The translations under genes and the position numbers were made by a program. From the NCBI GenBank assembly GCA_963665165.1, contig OY761989.1, positions 1,488,001 through 1,552,000 of the forward strand: a DNA stretch of 64,000 nt, given 5' to 3'. Under the pieces are notes generated by a model. That model was given only the letters and a program-made list of their open reading frames with translations. It made no database searches and had not been told where the DNA came from. Origin of the DNA: G963663315 sp963665165 (GTDB lineage Bacteria; Pseudomonadota; Gammaproteobacteria; Arenicellales; Poriferihabitantaceae). Below, piece after piece: positions 34,911 to 43,896 of the stretch (its first letter is position 1; each line of letters opens with the position of its first letter).

Positions 34911-37094
34911 ATGTACTCTTTCCACAAGTTCATCACTATTGACGAAACCCCGACCTCCGTCCAGGTCGTCTATCCGAATCAAGAAGACAGTGAAGATCAT
35001 TTAGCAAGCAATCTCGAACAAATCGTGGAGACTTACAACCGCCGCTTGCCTCCCAGCCGTCTTCTGTTTGTTTGTCCCAAGGGTGTCGAAAAACGAGTTA
35101 AGCGGGTTTTCGATAATAAATGGAGCGAGTTCGAAGGACGTTTAGCGTCAACCACCCACGTCTCGATAACTTCCTACGATAAGCATGGTGTACTAGTCCC
35201 AAATCTAATTTTTCACCAAAAGTCTTGTGGAATCGACTGGGTCATCAATGATAACTTTCTGGAAGATCTTGGCAAGCTCGCAGTCGGCAAGATTTTCGAC
35301 GAGACCAAGACCATACTACACGCCCCTCATGGGTACGTGTTTCGCAAGCTATCGGGACGTGAGGAGAACATCTTCTTACGGGCCGGAAACATGCTCCGTA
35401 TGCCTGGCTGTCTTATGGTCTTCAATCACTTGCTCCTGCGCAGGCTACCGTTTGGGTGTAAAGTCATCTACATCGACAGCTTCACGATTCTCTCCTTCGC
35501 GCTGGGCTTACAGTCGCTTATCAGTTACTTCCGTCGCACCGAACCGACAGTACCCGCTCTGGCTATCGAGAACATCCACTCCTATGAGATTGCTCCCGAT
35601 TTCAGGATACCGAACGATACCAACTACCTTATCCTGATCTCAGCATCCACATCTGGGGGACTTGCCAGAAAGCTCGTCGATGAGAAACAGGCCGACCTGA
35701 CCCGCATTGTGCATCTACTCGGTGTCGGACCAACAGAGAAGACATTTAAGAATTCGTGTGTCTATTTCAGGCCCTCTACTGTGAAATCGGCCACGCACCA
35801 GCATAATGCCCCTATTGAGATCAGCACTGAGGAGTTTCTCGTTTCCCAAGGTTCTCCTAGACCGGTCCACATTACACGGGATCATGTTAACCGGGACGGT
35901 GCACGCGAACTCCACAAAACCTTTTACAAAGAGGCTCTAAAGTTTTGTGAACCCGGTCCGACGACTCAAGGCTCTTACTCCATGTTTTCTGTTTCATCCA
36001 CATATAAAGCCGACTATGCGGATGAAGAACCTCCTCCTATTTACAAGTGGGTATGCGGTGCCCTGGTCCATGAAATCCCGGCGTCCGTATGTGTTCTGGC
36101 CCACCTCGGGGACCCCATGTCAACCTCGGTTGCTGCATGGCTTTGCAAGGCTCTCCGTGACCGATTCCCTACTATATCCCTTGACGACTTGAACTCTGAA
36201 TCTGACGATACTTACACCCATGGTTCAATTGTTGTCGTCGCACATTTCGACCCGAATCTCGAAGGTTTGCGCGAAGCGAATATCGAGTTTAGGCGGATGC
36301 GTAATGTTCACCGTCACTATGTCCTTGGCTATGCTTTCCCATCATCCTTGGCCGAACACAGACGTCTCAAGAACGACCTATGTATGGGAGGCAGCGGCCC
36401 GCAATACGGGTGGTCAGAGTATCTGGTTTTACCGGTCGGCGCGGATCGAGTGCACGAATCACTTTCTCCACATAGCTATTCCATTGGTTTTGACGCGACC
36501 GGGTTGGGCCCCGATGAACTGGATTGTAATCTTATTGGTGCCCTAAAAGAGCGAGCTACTCGCACCAGCATCCCCCATGATAGCCTCTTTCTCCCCCGTA
36601 CCGATGGGACACCTCTTGTCCTGCGGCACGGTTCGGTGTTCTTTTCTGGCACGCAGACCGACAACGTCTCCCAGACTGCGGTGTACGCTATGGTGTCTGC
36701 TGCAATGCAGGCGGCGAGAGAGCCGGTGCCTGATAATCGAAAAAGTGCAACACGACCGGGATTCGATGATAACCCATTTGTCCGAACCGTGCTGGATCCG
36801 AGCATGTTTGCACGCTTCAACGACGGCATTCTCCAGGCATCACTGCTAAGGTCGGCGCAGCGCTCAGAACTTGACTATTCCGCGAGTAAAGATCTCAGCC
36901 ACCAATTTGCTTCAATTTGCCGGTCAGTTTTCGTCAGCCACAATGATGCCGTAGGTGATGCCGCTCTTGAGTTCATCCATGCGTTGGCAACGAAGAAGGT
37001 CTCACTGCGGGAAGAGGATATTAACTGGTTATGCGAGAAAATTCAGTCGATTCCAGAACTCAAAGTCGTCTACGATTGTTTTCGAGCTCAGTAG
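34911..37094 (+). CDS. Large uncharacterised protein with phosphoribosyltransferase-like patches (cassette gene 2)
   Basis: I do not recognise this 727-residue protein as a named family. Three patches recall type I phosphoribosyltransferases: VIYIDSFTILSFALGL (185-200), the small-residue loop ISASTSGGLARKL (243-254) where a PRPP loop would be, and a second unit with VCVLAHLGDPMSTSVAAWL (394-411) and SIVVVAHFDPNLEGL (439-453). The usual acidic pair of an active PRPP loop is missing in both, so it may be a binding rather than catalytic fold. No signal peptide or membrane segment is obvious. It starts 8 bases after the GHKL gene, so the two are probably made together. The assignment is an inference. 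Confidence 0.6.
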   Translation: MYSFHKFITIDETPTSVQVVYPNQEDSEDHLASNLEQIVETYNRRLPPSRLLFVCPKGVEKRVKRVFDNKWSEFEGRLASTTHVSITSYDKHGVLVPNLIFHQKSCGIDWVINDNFLEDLGKLAVGKIFDETKTILHAPHGYVFRKLSGREENIFLRAGNMLRMPGCLMVFNHLLLRRLPFGCKVIYIDSFTILSFALGLQSLISYFRRTEPTVPALAIENIHSYEIAPDFRIPNDTNYLILISASTSGGLARKLVDEKQADLTRIVHLLGVGPTEKTFKNSCVYFRPSTVKSATHQHNAPIEISTEEFLVSQGSPRPVHITRDHVNRDGARELHKTFYKEALKFCEPGPTTQGSYSMFSVSSTYKADYADEEPPPIYKWVCGALVHEIPASVCVLAHLGDPMSTSVAAWLCKALRDRFPTISLDDLNSESDDTYTHGSIVVVAHFDPNLEGLREANIEFRRMRNVHRHYVLGYAFPSSLAEHRRLKNDLCMGGSGPQYGWSEYLVLPVGADRVHESLSPHSYSIGFDATGLGPDELDCNLIGALKERATRTSIPHDSLFLPRTDGTPLVLRHGSVFFSGTQTDNVSQTAVYAMVSAAMQAAREPVPDNRKSATRPGFDDNPFVRTVLDPSMFARFNDGILQASLLRSAQRSELDYSASKDLSHQFASICRSVFVSHNDAVGDAALEFIHALATKKVSLREEDINWLCEKIQSIPELKVVYDCFRAQ

Positions 37095-37268
37095 GTTTAA
37101 GTGTTGGAGAGGCGATTGAGATGTTCGTTGATAACCAAACAGCATAATTGATTGTGCGACTCAATTACCCCTTCCAATAACAATCAAGACTATTCGCTGT
37201 TATAAGGTTTCTGGATGAGTTATCATGCGACACACTGATTTTGGCAGACATGCTCTGGGACTTGAAAA

Positions 37269-37964
37269 ATGGAAGCTCGTATAGTTCGACTTGATACATC
37301 TTACGAAGTGGCTTTTTCCCGTCCGGCTTTCAGTCGTATAGCATCGTTTTCACAAATCATAGAACCCATCTACGACGCTTTCAGCCAGGAAATACAGATT
37401 CCGTCAGATGCGATAAAACTGGAAAATGGAGACACTATCGCTACTGCTGGCGTCACCCTTACCTTGTTATCCGGATTACACTCCTTTGAGGCGAAATTGG
37501 ACGGGTACAAGGCTCGCTTTCTTGACCTTCGGTCACCGGAGGCGATCAGTCAAGCCAAAAATTACGCAAAGTACTTTGAAACTGCCGTATGCAAATTCCT
37601 GACTGATGCAATTCCAGCAAATCGAAGACTGGTCACTTCGTGCTGGCTGACAGTAAACGGAGGTATGGAAGTAGCTGAAAACCTTATCCGAAGCCTTACC
37701 TGGCTTCCTGAAGTTCCCGACCCATTTGGAATTGGCGCGAACAGGGTACATTCACCAGTTAAATTCGATTGTTCAAATCGAGACGAGCGATGGAATGTCG
37801 GTATTTTCATGGATAGGTCAGCTTTACCAGGTACGCATCTGTTTCTTGAGTTTTCAGCTAACTACAAGTCAGGCACACAGTATGATACTCTTGACAGAAT
37901 GAGAGAACATGTATCCAGCGTTGTCAGATCGGTCATTGCCACACTGGACTTGGTAGTGGAGTAA
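37269..37964 (+). CDS. Hypothetical protein, 231 aa (cassette gene 3)
   Basis: No family is recognised. The protein is soluble-looking and mixed alpha/beta, with an aromatic-rich central part (YAKYFETAVCKFL, RSLTWLPEVPDPFG) and a helical C-terminus. The ATG at 37269 follows a 174-base spacer that holds no other convincing ORF and could carry a separate promoter. Ten bases separate its stop from the next gene's ATG. Its orientation and tight spacing to the next two genes argue that it is real. Confidence 0.6.
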   Translation: MEARIVRLDTSYEVAFSRPAFSRIASFSQIIEPIYDAFSQEIQIPSDAIKLENGDTIATAGVTLTLLSGLHSFEAKLDGYKARFLDLRSPEAISQAKNYAKYFETAVCKFLTDAIPANRRLVTSCWLTVNGGMEVAENLIRSLTWLPEVPDPFGIGANRVHSPVKFDCSNRDERWNVGIFMDRSALPGTHLFLEFSANYKSGTQYDTLDRMREHVSSVVRSVIATLDLVVE

Positions 37965-37973
37965 CATTATTCG

Positions 37974-38600
37974 ATGCTCAATGCCTCCCCAACCTTCTCG
38001 TCTGCATCACGTGTGGTCCCACAAGTGACCGCTGGTCACCGACAACCACCGTTCAGCCTGCAACATGATTCCTTTGAAAATCACAACAAGGTTCGGCTTC
38101 TCGAACCTACTCAGCCAAATGCTTTAACGCAACGGTCAGGGGGCGGGCAGGACGAAATTAGCCATGGATGGTTAAGTATGTTTCCTGATGAAACAACTAT
38201 ATCTCTTGCCGACCTTGACTTGGTCACTTATGTGACGACCAAAACGTCCTGGTTGGAAGAATCCTTGAACGAACTGGCTGCGTGTCCCACCGATGCGCTT
38301 GATGAGGGCCTGGAAGAGCCTTCGGAATCTGGATTGAAGAAAGCAAAACATTTGTTACAGGATGTCTCCTGTTATGTGACTGAGCAACCAGATATCTACC
38401 CGATGGATGAGGGAGCTATCGCAATTGACTTTCGAACTCCTGAGGCTGACGCTGGTGTATTGTTCTTGATTGAACAGAATGGTTCCGGTGCACTTTTCCA
38501 CCGTACCCGGAACTCGAAAGGAAGACTGCGAGTTGAAGATGCGGCAGACCTGCTCCGGGAAGGCGGTCTTCGGGAGCTTGAGAGGGTCGGTATCAGGTAG
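37974..38600 (+). CDS. Hypothetical protein, 208 aa (cassette gene 4)
   Basis: No family is recognised. The first 60 residues look disordered (Ser, Pro, Gln and Asn rich); the C-terminal half has the compact sequence PMDEGAIAIDFRTP, GVLFLIEQNGSGALFHRT and EDAADLLREGG, which reads like a small beta-sheet domain plus helix. The disordered start and the folded end may mean that the true start is downstream. The stop TAG overlaps the GTG of the next gene by one base, so the two are probably translationally coupled partners. Confidence 0.6.
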   Translation: MLNASPTFSSASRVVPQVTAGHRQPPFSLQHDSFENHNKVRLLEPTQPNALTQRSGGGQDEISHGWLSMFPDETTISLADLDLVTYVTTKTSWLEESLNELAACPTDALDEGLEEPSESGLKKAKHLLQDVSCYVTEQPDIYPMDEGAIAIDFRTPEADAGVLFLIEQNGSGALFHRTRNSKGRLRVEDAADLLREGGLRELERVGIR

Positions 38601-39055
38601 TGAACGAGCGGCCGGAAAAGGAAGCGTCGGATCCCATAGGTAAAACGGACAAACTCGGAAGAGAAGAACGGTCTCAAAGTAGCGCTAAACGCGCTTTCCG
38701 CCGCCGACGGGCTCCGGTCTCCAGATTTAAGCCGCCCAGGGACAGTAATGAAATCTCGGTTAATCGTATGGGTTTGGCGTCGGCAGCCACAATGGCGGAA
38801 CTGGGAAAGAGAAATGCGCTCCCTTCTGGGAAATCTTTTTGGGGTTGGTACACCCTGACCGCAGGAGACATAGAGGCGGCTGGCTGTAGGGTCAAACCGT
38901 CACCTTCAGACGGTAATCCTTACCATGCGGATATTCTGATTCCAGTGCCGTTTGACGCCGAAGAGCGGCGAGATGCTGTAATGGAGTATGCGAGAGATCT
39001 GGCGTATCACGCTACATTTCTTCCCTGGGGCGAGTGGACCAGTGACTTAACCTGA
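38600..39055 (+). CDS. Hypothetical protein, 151 aa (cassette gene 5)
   Basis: No family is recognised. The GTG start overlaps the preceding stop. The first 50 residues are very basic (KRAFRRRRAPVSRFKPPR) and might bind nucleic acid, and the rest is a compact domain with FWGWYTLTAGDIEAAG, NPYHADILIPVPFD and EYARDLAYHATFLPW. Pairing of the acidic upstream protein with this basic one resembles a small two-protein complex, but that is inference. It ends 14 bases before the convergent PLP gene and is the right end of the cassette. Confidence 0.6.
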   Translation: MNERPEKEASDPIGKTDKLGREERSQSSAKRAFRRRRAPVSRFKPPRDSNEISVNRMGLASAATMAELGKRNALPSGKSFWGWYTLTAGDIEAAGCRVKPSPSDGNPYHADILIPVPFDAEERRDAVMEYARDLAYHATFLPWGEWTSDLT

Positions 39056-39069
39056 AACGCACAGCTTTT

Positions 39070-40239
39070 TCACAACCCGTCCAGGGCCTGCTTCAGGTCG
39101 ATGATCAGGTCTTCAGCCGATTCGAGTCCGGCGGAGAGCCGCACCAGGCCATCGGTGATTCCCGCCGCCATACGTTCTTCGCGAGGCATGTCGGCGTGGG
39201 TCATGGTGACCGAGTGGGTGACCAGGGATTCGACGGAGCCGAGATTTTCGGCCAGGCTCCATAGTTGAAGCGTGTCCATCAGCTTTTTGCCGGAAGCGAC
39301 CCCGCCTTTTACTTCGAACCAGAGCATGGAACCATGGCCGCTGGCCTGCCGGTCCGCCAGTTCTTTTTGCGGGAAGGAATCCAGTCCGGGGTAAGCGACG
39401 CGCTCAACCATCGGATGGGTTTCAAGGAACGCGGCAATTTGAAGCGCATTGGCGGATTGCGCCTCGAGCCGCGTGCTCATGGTTTTGCACCCTTGCAGGG
39501 TATAGAACGCAACCATCGGGGACATGTTTGACCCGAGGCAGTTTCTGACGAACTTGATGTCCTCCAGGTGGGCTTCGCTTTCAGCGGTAATTGATCCGCC
39601 CACGCTGATATTGTGTCCTTCCATGAATTTGGTCGTGCTGTGAAGCGTAATATCCGCCCCCAGTTCCAGCGGACGCTGGTAGTAGGGCGTCAGGAATGTG
39701 TTGTCCACCACATGGGGAATTCCATTCGCCCTGGCAATTTCAGAAATCGCGACGATGTCAGTCAGCTTCAAAGTGGGGTTGGCCGGGGTTTCGGTAAAAA
39801 TCAACCGGGTATTGCCGCGGATCGCCTCCTTGACGTTGACCGGTTCCGACGTATCCACGAAGCTGGCTTGGAGGTTGAACCGGTTGAGCACTTTGGTCGT
39901 TACCCGGTGAGTGCCGCCATAAACCACATCGGACAATATGACATGATCCCCTGCATTCAAGAGTCCCATCAGGGTACAACTGGTCGCCGCCATGCCGGTG
40001 GCGAAGCAGGCGCTGCCAAAGCCGCCTTCGAGGGCGGTTATCCGGTTTTCCAGGGCGACTACCGTCGGATTGCCCGATCGACTGTACGAATAACCCTTTT
40101 CCATGTACGTGTCGACCGATTCCTGCACGTAGGTGGTTGATTGGTAGATCGGTGTCAGGATTGCACCGGTAACCGGATCCGGGCTAACACCTGCGTGCAC
40201 TTCCCTGGTTTTGAAGTCGGGTTGTCTGTCTTCGCTCAT
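39070..40239 (-). CDS. Cys/Met-metabolism PLP-dependent enzyme (second, intact)
   Basis: This is a fold-type I PLP enzyme of the cystathionine gamma-synthase/gamma-lyase family, different from the one at 20670-21857. From the ATG at 40239 it is 389 residues. Cofactor residues are seen in YSRSGNPT, TGMAAT, VYGGTHRV, VVDNTF and the Schiff-base Lys204 in HSTTKFMEGH. Possible reactions are cystathionine synthesis or cleavage, or homocysteine formation by sulfhydrylation; the sequence does not choose. The frame extends 17 codons upstream to 40290, but the ATG starts at the family N-terminus. An internal segment is repeated, decayed, at 33450-33655. Confidence 0.88.
   Translation of the reverse strand: MSEDRQPDFKTREVHAGVSPDPVTGAILTPIYQSTTYVQESVDTYMEKGYSYSRSGNPTVVALENRITALEGGFGSACFATGMAATSCTLMGLLNAGDHVILSDVVYGGTHRVTTKVLNRFNLQASFVDTSEPVNVKEAIRGNTRLIFTETPANPTLKLTDIVAISEIARANGIPHVVDNTFLTPYYQRPLELGADITLHSTTKFMEGHNISVGGSITAESEAHLEDIKFVRNCLGSNMSPMVAFYTLQGCKTMSTRLEAQSANALQIAAFLETHPMVERVAYPGLDSFPQKELADRQASGHGSMLWFEVKGGVASGKKLMDTLQLWSLAENLGSVESLVTHSVTMTHADMPREERMAAGITDGLVRLSAGLESAEDLIIDLKQALDGL
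39236..39442. repeat. Segment repeated at 33450-33655 (right copy of the direct repeat)
   Basis: This is the intact counterpart, inside the PLP gene, of the decayed fragment at 33450-33655. The two are in direct orientation about 5.8 kb apart and bracket the five-gene cassette. The left 59 bases of the pair are identical. Confidence 0.85.
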
Positions 40240-40377
40240 GGGCTTACTTCTATTGGGTGGTGTTAATAACATAGGCGGCGATTCTATCACCTGTTTTCCG
40301 AACCGTGCATCTTGATCAAGGATATTCAGTCAGGGATGCCCTGATTGACCCCGGTCCCGGCAAAAAGGCCCAAAAGG

Positions 40378-41952
40378 TCAATCCTGGTTTTGACGGTGGA
40401 AATAATCTGCAAGAAAGGAGTCGAAAGATAATGCGTCACTTTCTTCGATTTTCTGGCGGGTGATATGCGATTGCTGTGCCAGCGAAACGTATTTCCGGTT
40501 GATCTCCCCGGACAGCGGTTCCTTCTTGAACTTGCTTTCGGATATTTCAGAGGCTTGCATGGAAAACTCATAAAAGCTCAATCCCTGGTCAAACATCCGG
40601 TTGATGATTCGGGCGGAAGGAGTGGCATTGGAATCAGCCACTTTGGTAAATTGTTTTTCGAGAGTGGCCGAGTAATCATTGTGTCCATTCACCTGGTCCA
40701 GTAACCGGGCAATCGGGGATATCCTGTTCAGCAACGTGTTCATTTGTTCACGGGCGTTTACGCTACCCCCGGACAACTGGATGGTTGACTGTCTGTCCCT
40801 GCCGTACATGACCATGGTTTGCTGGTTTTTTCGGGTTATGGAAAATTCTTCCGGGGTCATCTCCGGACTGTCCTCAAACAGGCAATACAACAGGAACAGG
40901 TCAAAAAACCGGACACAATCCCCATGAATTCCAATGGGTTCAAACGGATTCAGGTCAATGCTGCGAACTTCAACGTATTGCACTCCCTGGTTTTTCAATA
41001 TGCTGGACGGGCTTTGTCCGGAAGGAGTGACCCGCTTGGGCCGGATTGAAGAATAGAATTCATTCTCGATCTGCAGGAGGTTCGCGTTCAACTGCTGATA
41101 ACCATTCACGGTCTTCACCCCTGTCTTCTGGTACTCGGGGTGAGGGGTCAGGATGGCGTGGCGTAACGATTTCACAAAATCGTGGACGCTGTTATAACTG
41201 ATTTGAATGCCGGCTTGCGCTTCGTTGCTGTACCCAAGCCCACTTAAACGTAATGACGTTGCATCGGGCGCAAAAAAACTATGTCCTTCCATCTCCTTGA
41301 GCTGGTGTTCCCGGCCTCTCAAAAAGGACCTGCATACCGCAGGGGAGGCGCCGAACAGATAGGTCGCAATCCAGGAATTCCTGTGAAAATTCCGGATCAG
41401 GTCAAAATACTTTCCCGATGTGGCATCCTGAAGCTGTTGCCCATCATCCAGTCCAAGGTAATCCTTCCAGAACAGTTCGGGCATGGAAAAGTTGAAATGG
41501 ATTCCGGAAACGGTCTGCATCAACGAGCCGTACCGGTGGCTTAACCCCTGCCGGTAGACTTCCTTCATTTTCGCGATGTTGGAACTGCCGTACCTGGCAA
41601 TCGGAATTTTTTCCTCGCTCTGTACGATGCAGGGCATACTGTTGACCCACAGCTTTTCTTCGCCGATATGCTGATAGGTGAAATGGTGGATGTCGTAGAG
41701 TTCCTTCAGGAGGTCATGGATATTGTCATGCACGCCGGTGATGAATTCCAGCAGGGATTCGGAATAATCCGTCGTGATCGAGGGATGGGTCAGGCTTGAT
41801 CCAATGGCCCGGGGATGGGGGGTTTGTGCCAGTGTCCCGTCCACAGCCACACGCAGGCTCTCTTTCTCCAGCCCTCTTTGCAGATGTTTCAAATGTTTGT
41901 CGATGGACCGGGATACCAGAAAATCCAGTGTCTTTTCTATTGTTGTTGTCAC
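40378..41952 (-). CDS. gshA: GshA, glutamate-cysteine ligase
   Basis: GshA makes gamma-glutamylcysteine, the first step of glutathione synthesis, with ATP. The 524 residues match the proteobacterial type 1 enzyme of E. coli (about 518). Seen are GLEKESLRV near residue 27, HPSITTDYSESLLEFIT, and SGIHFNFSMP. The start is GTG at 41950-41952. It is divergent from dusA; the 89-base spacer contains ATGAAT/ATTCAT (41970-41986), a short inverted repeat. gshB is not in the window. Confidence 0.95.
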   Translation of the reverse strand: MTTTIEKTLDFLVSRSIDKHLKHLQRGLEKESLRVAVDGTLAQTPHPRAIGSSLTHPSITTDYSESLLEFITGVHDNIHDLLKELYDIHHFTYQHIGEEKLWVNSMPCIVQSEEKIPIARYGSSNIAKMKEVYRQGLSHRYGSLMQTVSGIHFNFSMPELFWKDYLGLDDGQQLQDATSGKYFDLIRNFHRNSWIATYLFGASPAVCRSFLRGREHQLKEMEGHSFFAPDATSLRLSGLGYSNEAQAGIQISYNSVHDFVKSLRHAILTPHPEYQKTGVKTVNGYQQLNANLLQIENEFYSSIRPKRVTPSGQSPSSILKNQGVQYVEVRSIDLNPFEPIGIHGDCVRFFDLFLLYCLFEDSPEMTPEEFSITRKNQQTMVMYGRDRQSTIQLSGGSVNAREQMNTLLNRISPIARLLDQVNGHNDYSATLEKQFTKVADSNATPSARIINRMFDQGLSFYEFSMQASEISESKFKKEPLSGEINRKYVSLAQQSHITRQKIEESDALSFDSFLADYFHRQNQD

Positions 41953-42041
41953 TTGGCGTTGATTCCTTTATGAATAAATGATTCATGTTGAGACCACGGT
42001 GAACCTGAATCAGGTGGCAGCATGGTAAAATCGGGAGCGCC

Positions 42042-43097
42042 ATGATTGCATCACCCTTACGTAAATCTTTCTCGGTTGCGCCCATGCTCGACATGACGGA
42101 CCGGCACTGCCGTTCATTCTTGCGGCTCTTTTCACGGAATTTCAGATTGTATACAGAAATGAAAGTGGCCGGTTCGATTATTTATGGAGACCGGGAGCGA
42201 TTTCTCGGATTTGACAGCACAGAGCATCCTCTGGCGTTGCAGATTGGAGGGTGTGAACCGGACCAACTCGCGTTTTGCGCGAAACTGGCCGAACAATGGG
42301 GCTATGATGAGGTCAACCTCAACGTGGGGTGTCCGAGTGACCGGGTGCAAAATGCGCAATTCGGAGCCTGTTTGATGGCAAAGCCCGGGCTGGTCGCAAA
42401 ATGTGTGGAATCCATGGTCAACGCTGTAGCCATTCCGGTTTCGGTGAAAACCCGGATTGGAATCGATGACATGGACAGTTACCGGAACCTGTCGGATTTT
42501 GTCGGCCAGGTGGCTGGAGGCGGATGCGAAACCTTTATCATTCACGCGCGCAAAGCCTGGCTGAAAGGCTTGAGTCCGAAAGAAAACCGGACGATCCCTC
42601 CCCTCGACCATGCTGTGGTGTACAGGCTCAAGACAGAATACCCGGAATTGAATATCATCATTAACGGCGGTATCTGCAACGCCGGCCAGATTGCGACTCA
42701 TTTGCGATACACGGATGGCGTCATGATGGGCAGGGAGGTGTACCGGAACCCCTGGATATTGAGAGAGATCGACCAGCGTTTCTTCGGCAGCCAGGGCGGG
42801 CCGGTTTCGCAATTCGACGAATTCCTGCTGCGCGGCGACCTGATTCGCGCATTCTTTCCCTACATTGAAAACCAGCTCACCAAAGGCGCTTGTCTACGGC
42901 ATATCACCAGGCATATACTGGGGCTTTATCACGGTCAACCCGGCGCCAGAATCTGGAGGCGGCACTTGTCCACGTACGGCCCCGGAAAAAACGCAGGGCT
43001 TGAAGTGGTTCAACAGGCGTTGAAACTGGTGGAAGATTCAGCACAAATCAATCCGGTGTTTGACCCGCGCCGAACGGGGTTAGCGGCCTATGCCTGA
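42042..43097 (+). CDS. dusA: DusA, tRNA-dihydrouridine synthase A
   Basis: DusA reduces uridines 20/20a in the tRNA D-loop using FMN. The 351-residue protein has FSVAPMLDMTDRHCR, the FMN-barrel strands, the active-site Cys97 in VNLNVGCPSDRVQ, and IIHARKAWLKGLSPKENR, which is diagnostic for the DusA branch. The C-terminal helical domain with TRHILGLYHGQPGAR is present. Its last 8 bases overlap the next gene. Confidence 0.95.
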   Translation: MIASPLRKSFSVAPMLDMTDRHCRSFLRLFSRNFRLYTEMKVAGSIIYGDRERFLGFDSTEHPLALQIGGCEPDQLAFCAKLAEQWGYDEVNLNVGCPSDRVQNAQFGACLMAKPGLVAKCVESMVNAVAIPVSVKTRIGIDDMDSYRNLSDFVGQVAGGGCETFIIHARKAWLKGLSPKENRTIPPLDHAVVYRLKTEYPELNIIINGGICNAGQIATHLRYTDGVMMGREVYRNPWILREIDQRFFGSQGGPVSQFDEFLLRGDLIRAFFPYIENQLTKGACLRHITRHILGLYHGQPGARIWRRHLSTYGPGKNAGLEVVQQALKLVEDSAQINPVFDPRRTGLAAYA

Positions 43098-43884
43098 CTA
43101 TCCGGATTTCGAGACACTGCTGAGGGTGGTTCCTTTCCTCTCTATACTGGCCTTGCTGGTTGTCTGGGAGTGGACTCTCCCCAGGAGGGCAGAATCCGGA
43201 CGTTTGTTGCGATGGCCGTCCAATTTCGGGATTTTCCTGATTGATGTGGTCATGCTGGTCGCGTTACCGGTCTCTGCGATAACGGCCGCCCTGGTCTCGA
43301 TAGAATACAAATTCGGTCTGTTTTTCTGGATCGAGGCCCCATTCTGGCCGAAAGTCATTTTCTGCCTGATCGCGCTCGATCTGCTGGTTTACTGGCAACA
43401 TCGATTGTTTCACCAGTTTCACGTATTGTGGCGTATTCATCGTATGCACCATACCGATACCGCTTTTGACGTCACCACTGCCCTGCGTTTTCATCCAATA
43501 GAAATATTCCTGTCCATACTGCTGAAAGCGGGCCTGATCATCCTGCTTGGAGCCCCGGTACTGGCTGTCATTCTGTTTGAAATCATATTGAACGGCGCCG
43601 CCATGTTCAATCACAGCAACATTCGCATTCCACTATGGCTGGACCGGATCGTTCGCTGGGTGATCGTCACTCCCGACATGCACAGGGTGCACCATTCCAT
43701 TCACAAAAAGGAATACAGTCATAATTTCGGGTTTTCCCTGTCTGTCTGGGACCGGCTTTTCCGCAGTTATACCCCTCAACCTGAAGACGGGCATCAGACC
43801 ATGGTCATCGGGCTGGATGTATTCAACGACCCCGAAGAGGCCAGGCTCGATAAACTGATCAGCCAGCCGTTCAGGAACGCATAG
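43090..43884 (+). CDS. Sterol desaturase/fatty-acid hydroxylase-family membrane protein
   Basis: This 264-residue integral membrane protein has about four hydrophobic segments and the eight-histidine di-iron pattern of the fatty-acid hydroxylase superfamily: HRLFH, HRMHHTD and HRVHHS, with HSNIRIP between them. Members hydroxylate or desaturate lipids, carotenoids or sterols; the substrate cannot be named here. The ATG overlaps the dusA stop by 8 bases, so the two are co-transcribed although functionally unrelated. Confidence 0.88.
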   Translation: MPDYPDFETLLRVVPFLSILALLVVWEWTLPRRAESGRLLRWPSNFGIFLIDVVMLVALPVSAITAALVSIEYKFGLFFWIEAPFWPKVIFCLIALDLLVYWQHRLFHQFHVLWRIHRMHHTDTAFDVTTALRFHPIEIFLSILLKAGLIILLGAPVLAVILFEIILNGAAMFNHSNIRIPLWLDRIVRWVIVTPDMHRVHHSIHKKEYSHNFGFSLSVWDRLFRSYTPQPEDGHQTMVIGLDVFNDPEEARLDKLISQPFRNA

Positions 43885-43896
43885 TTACGCCAGAAA

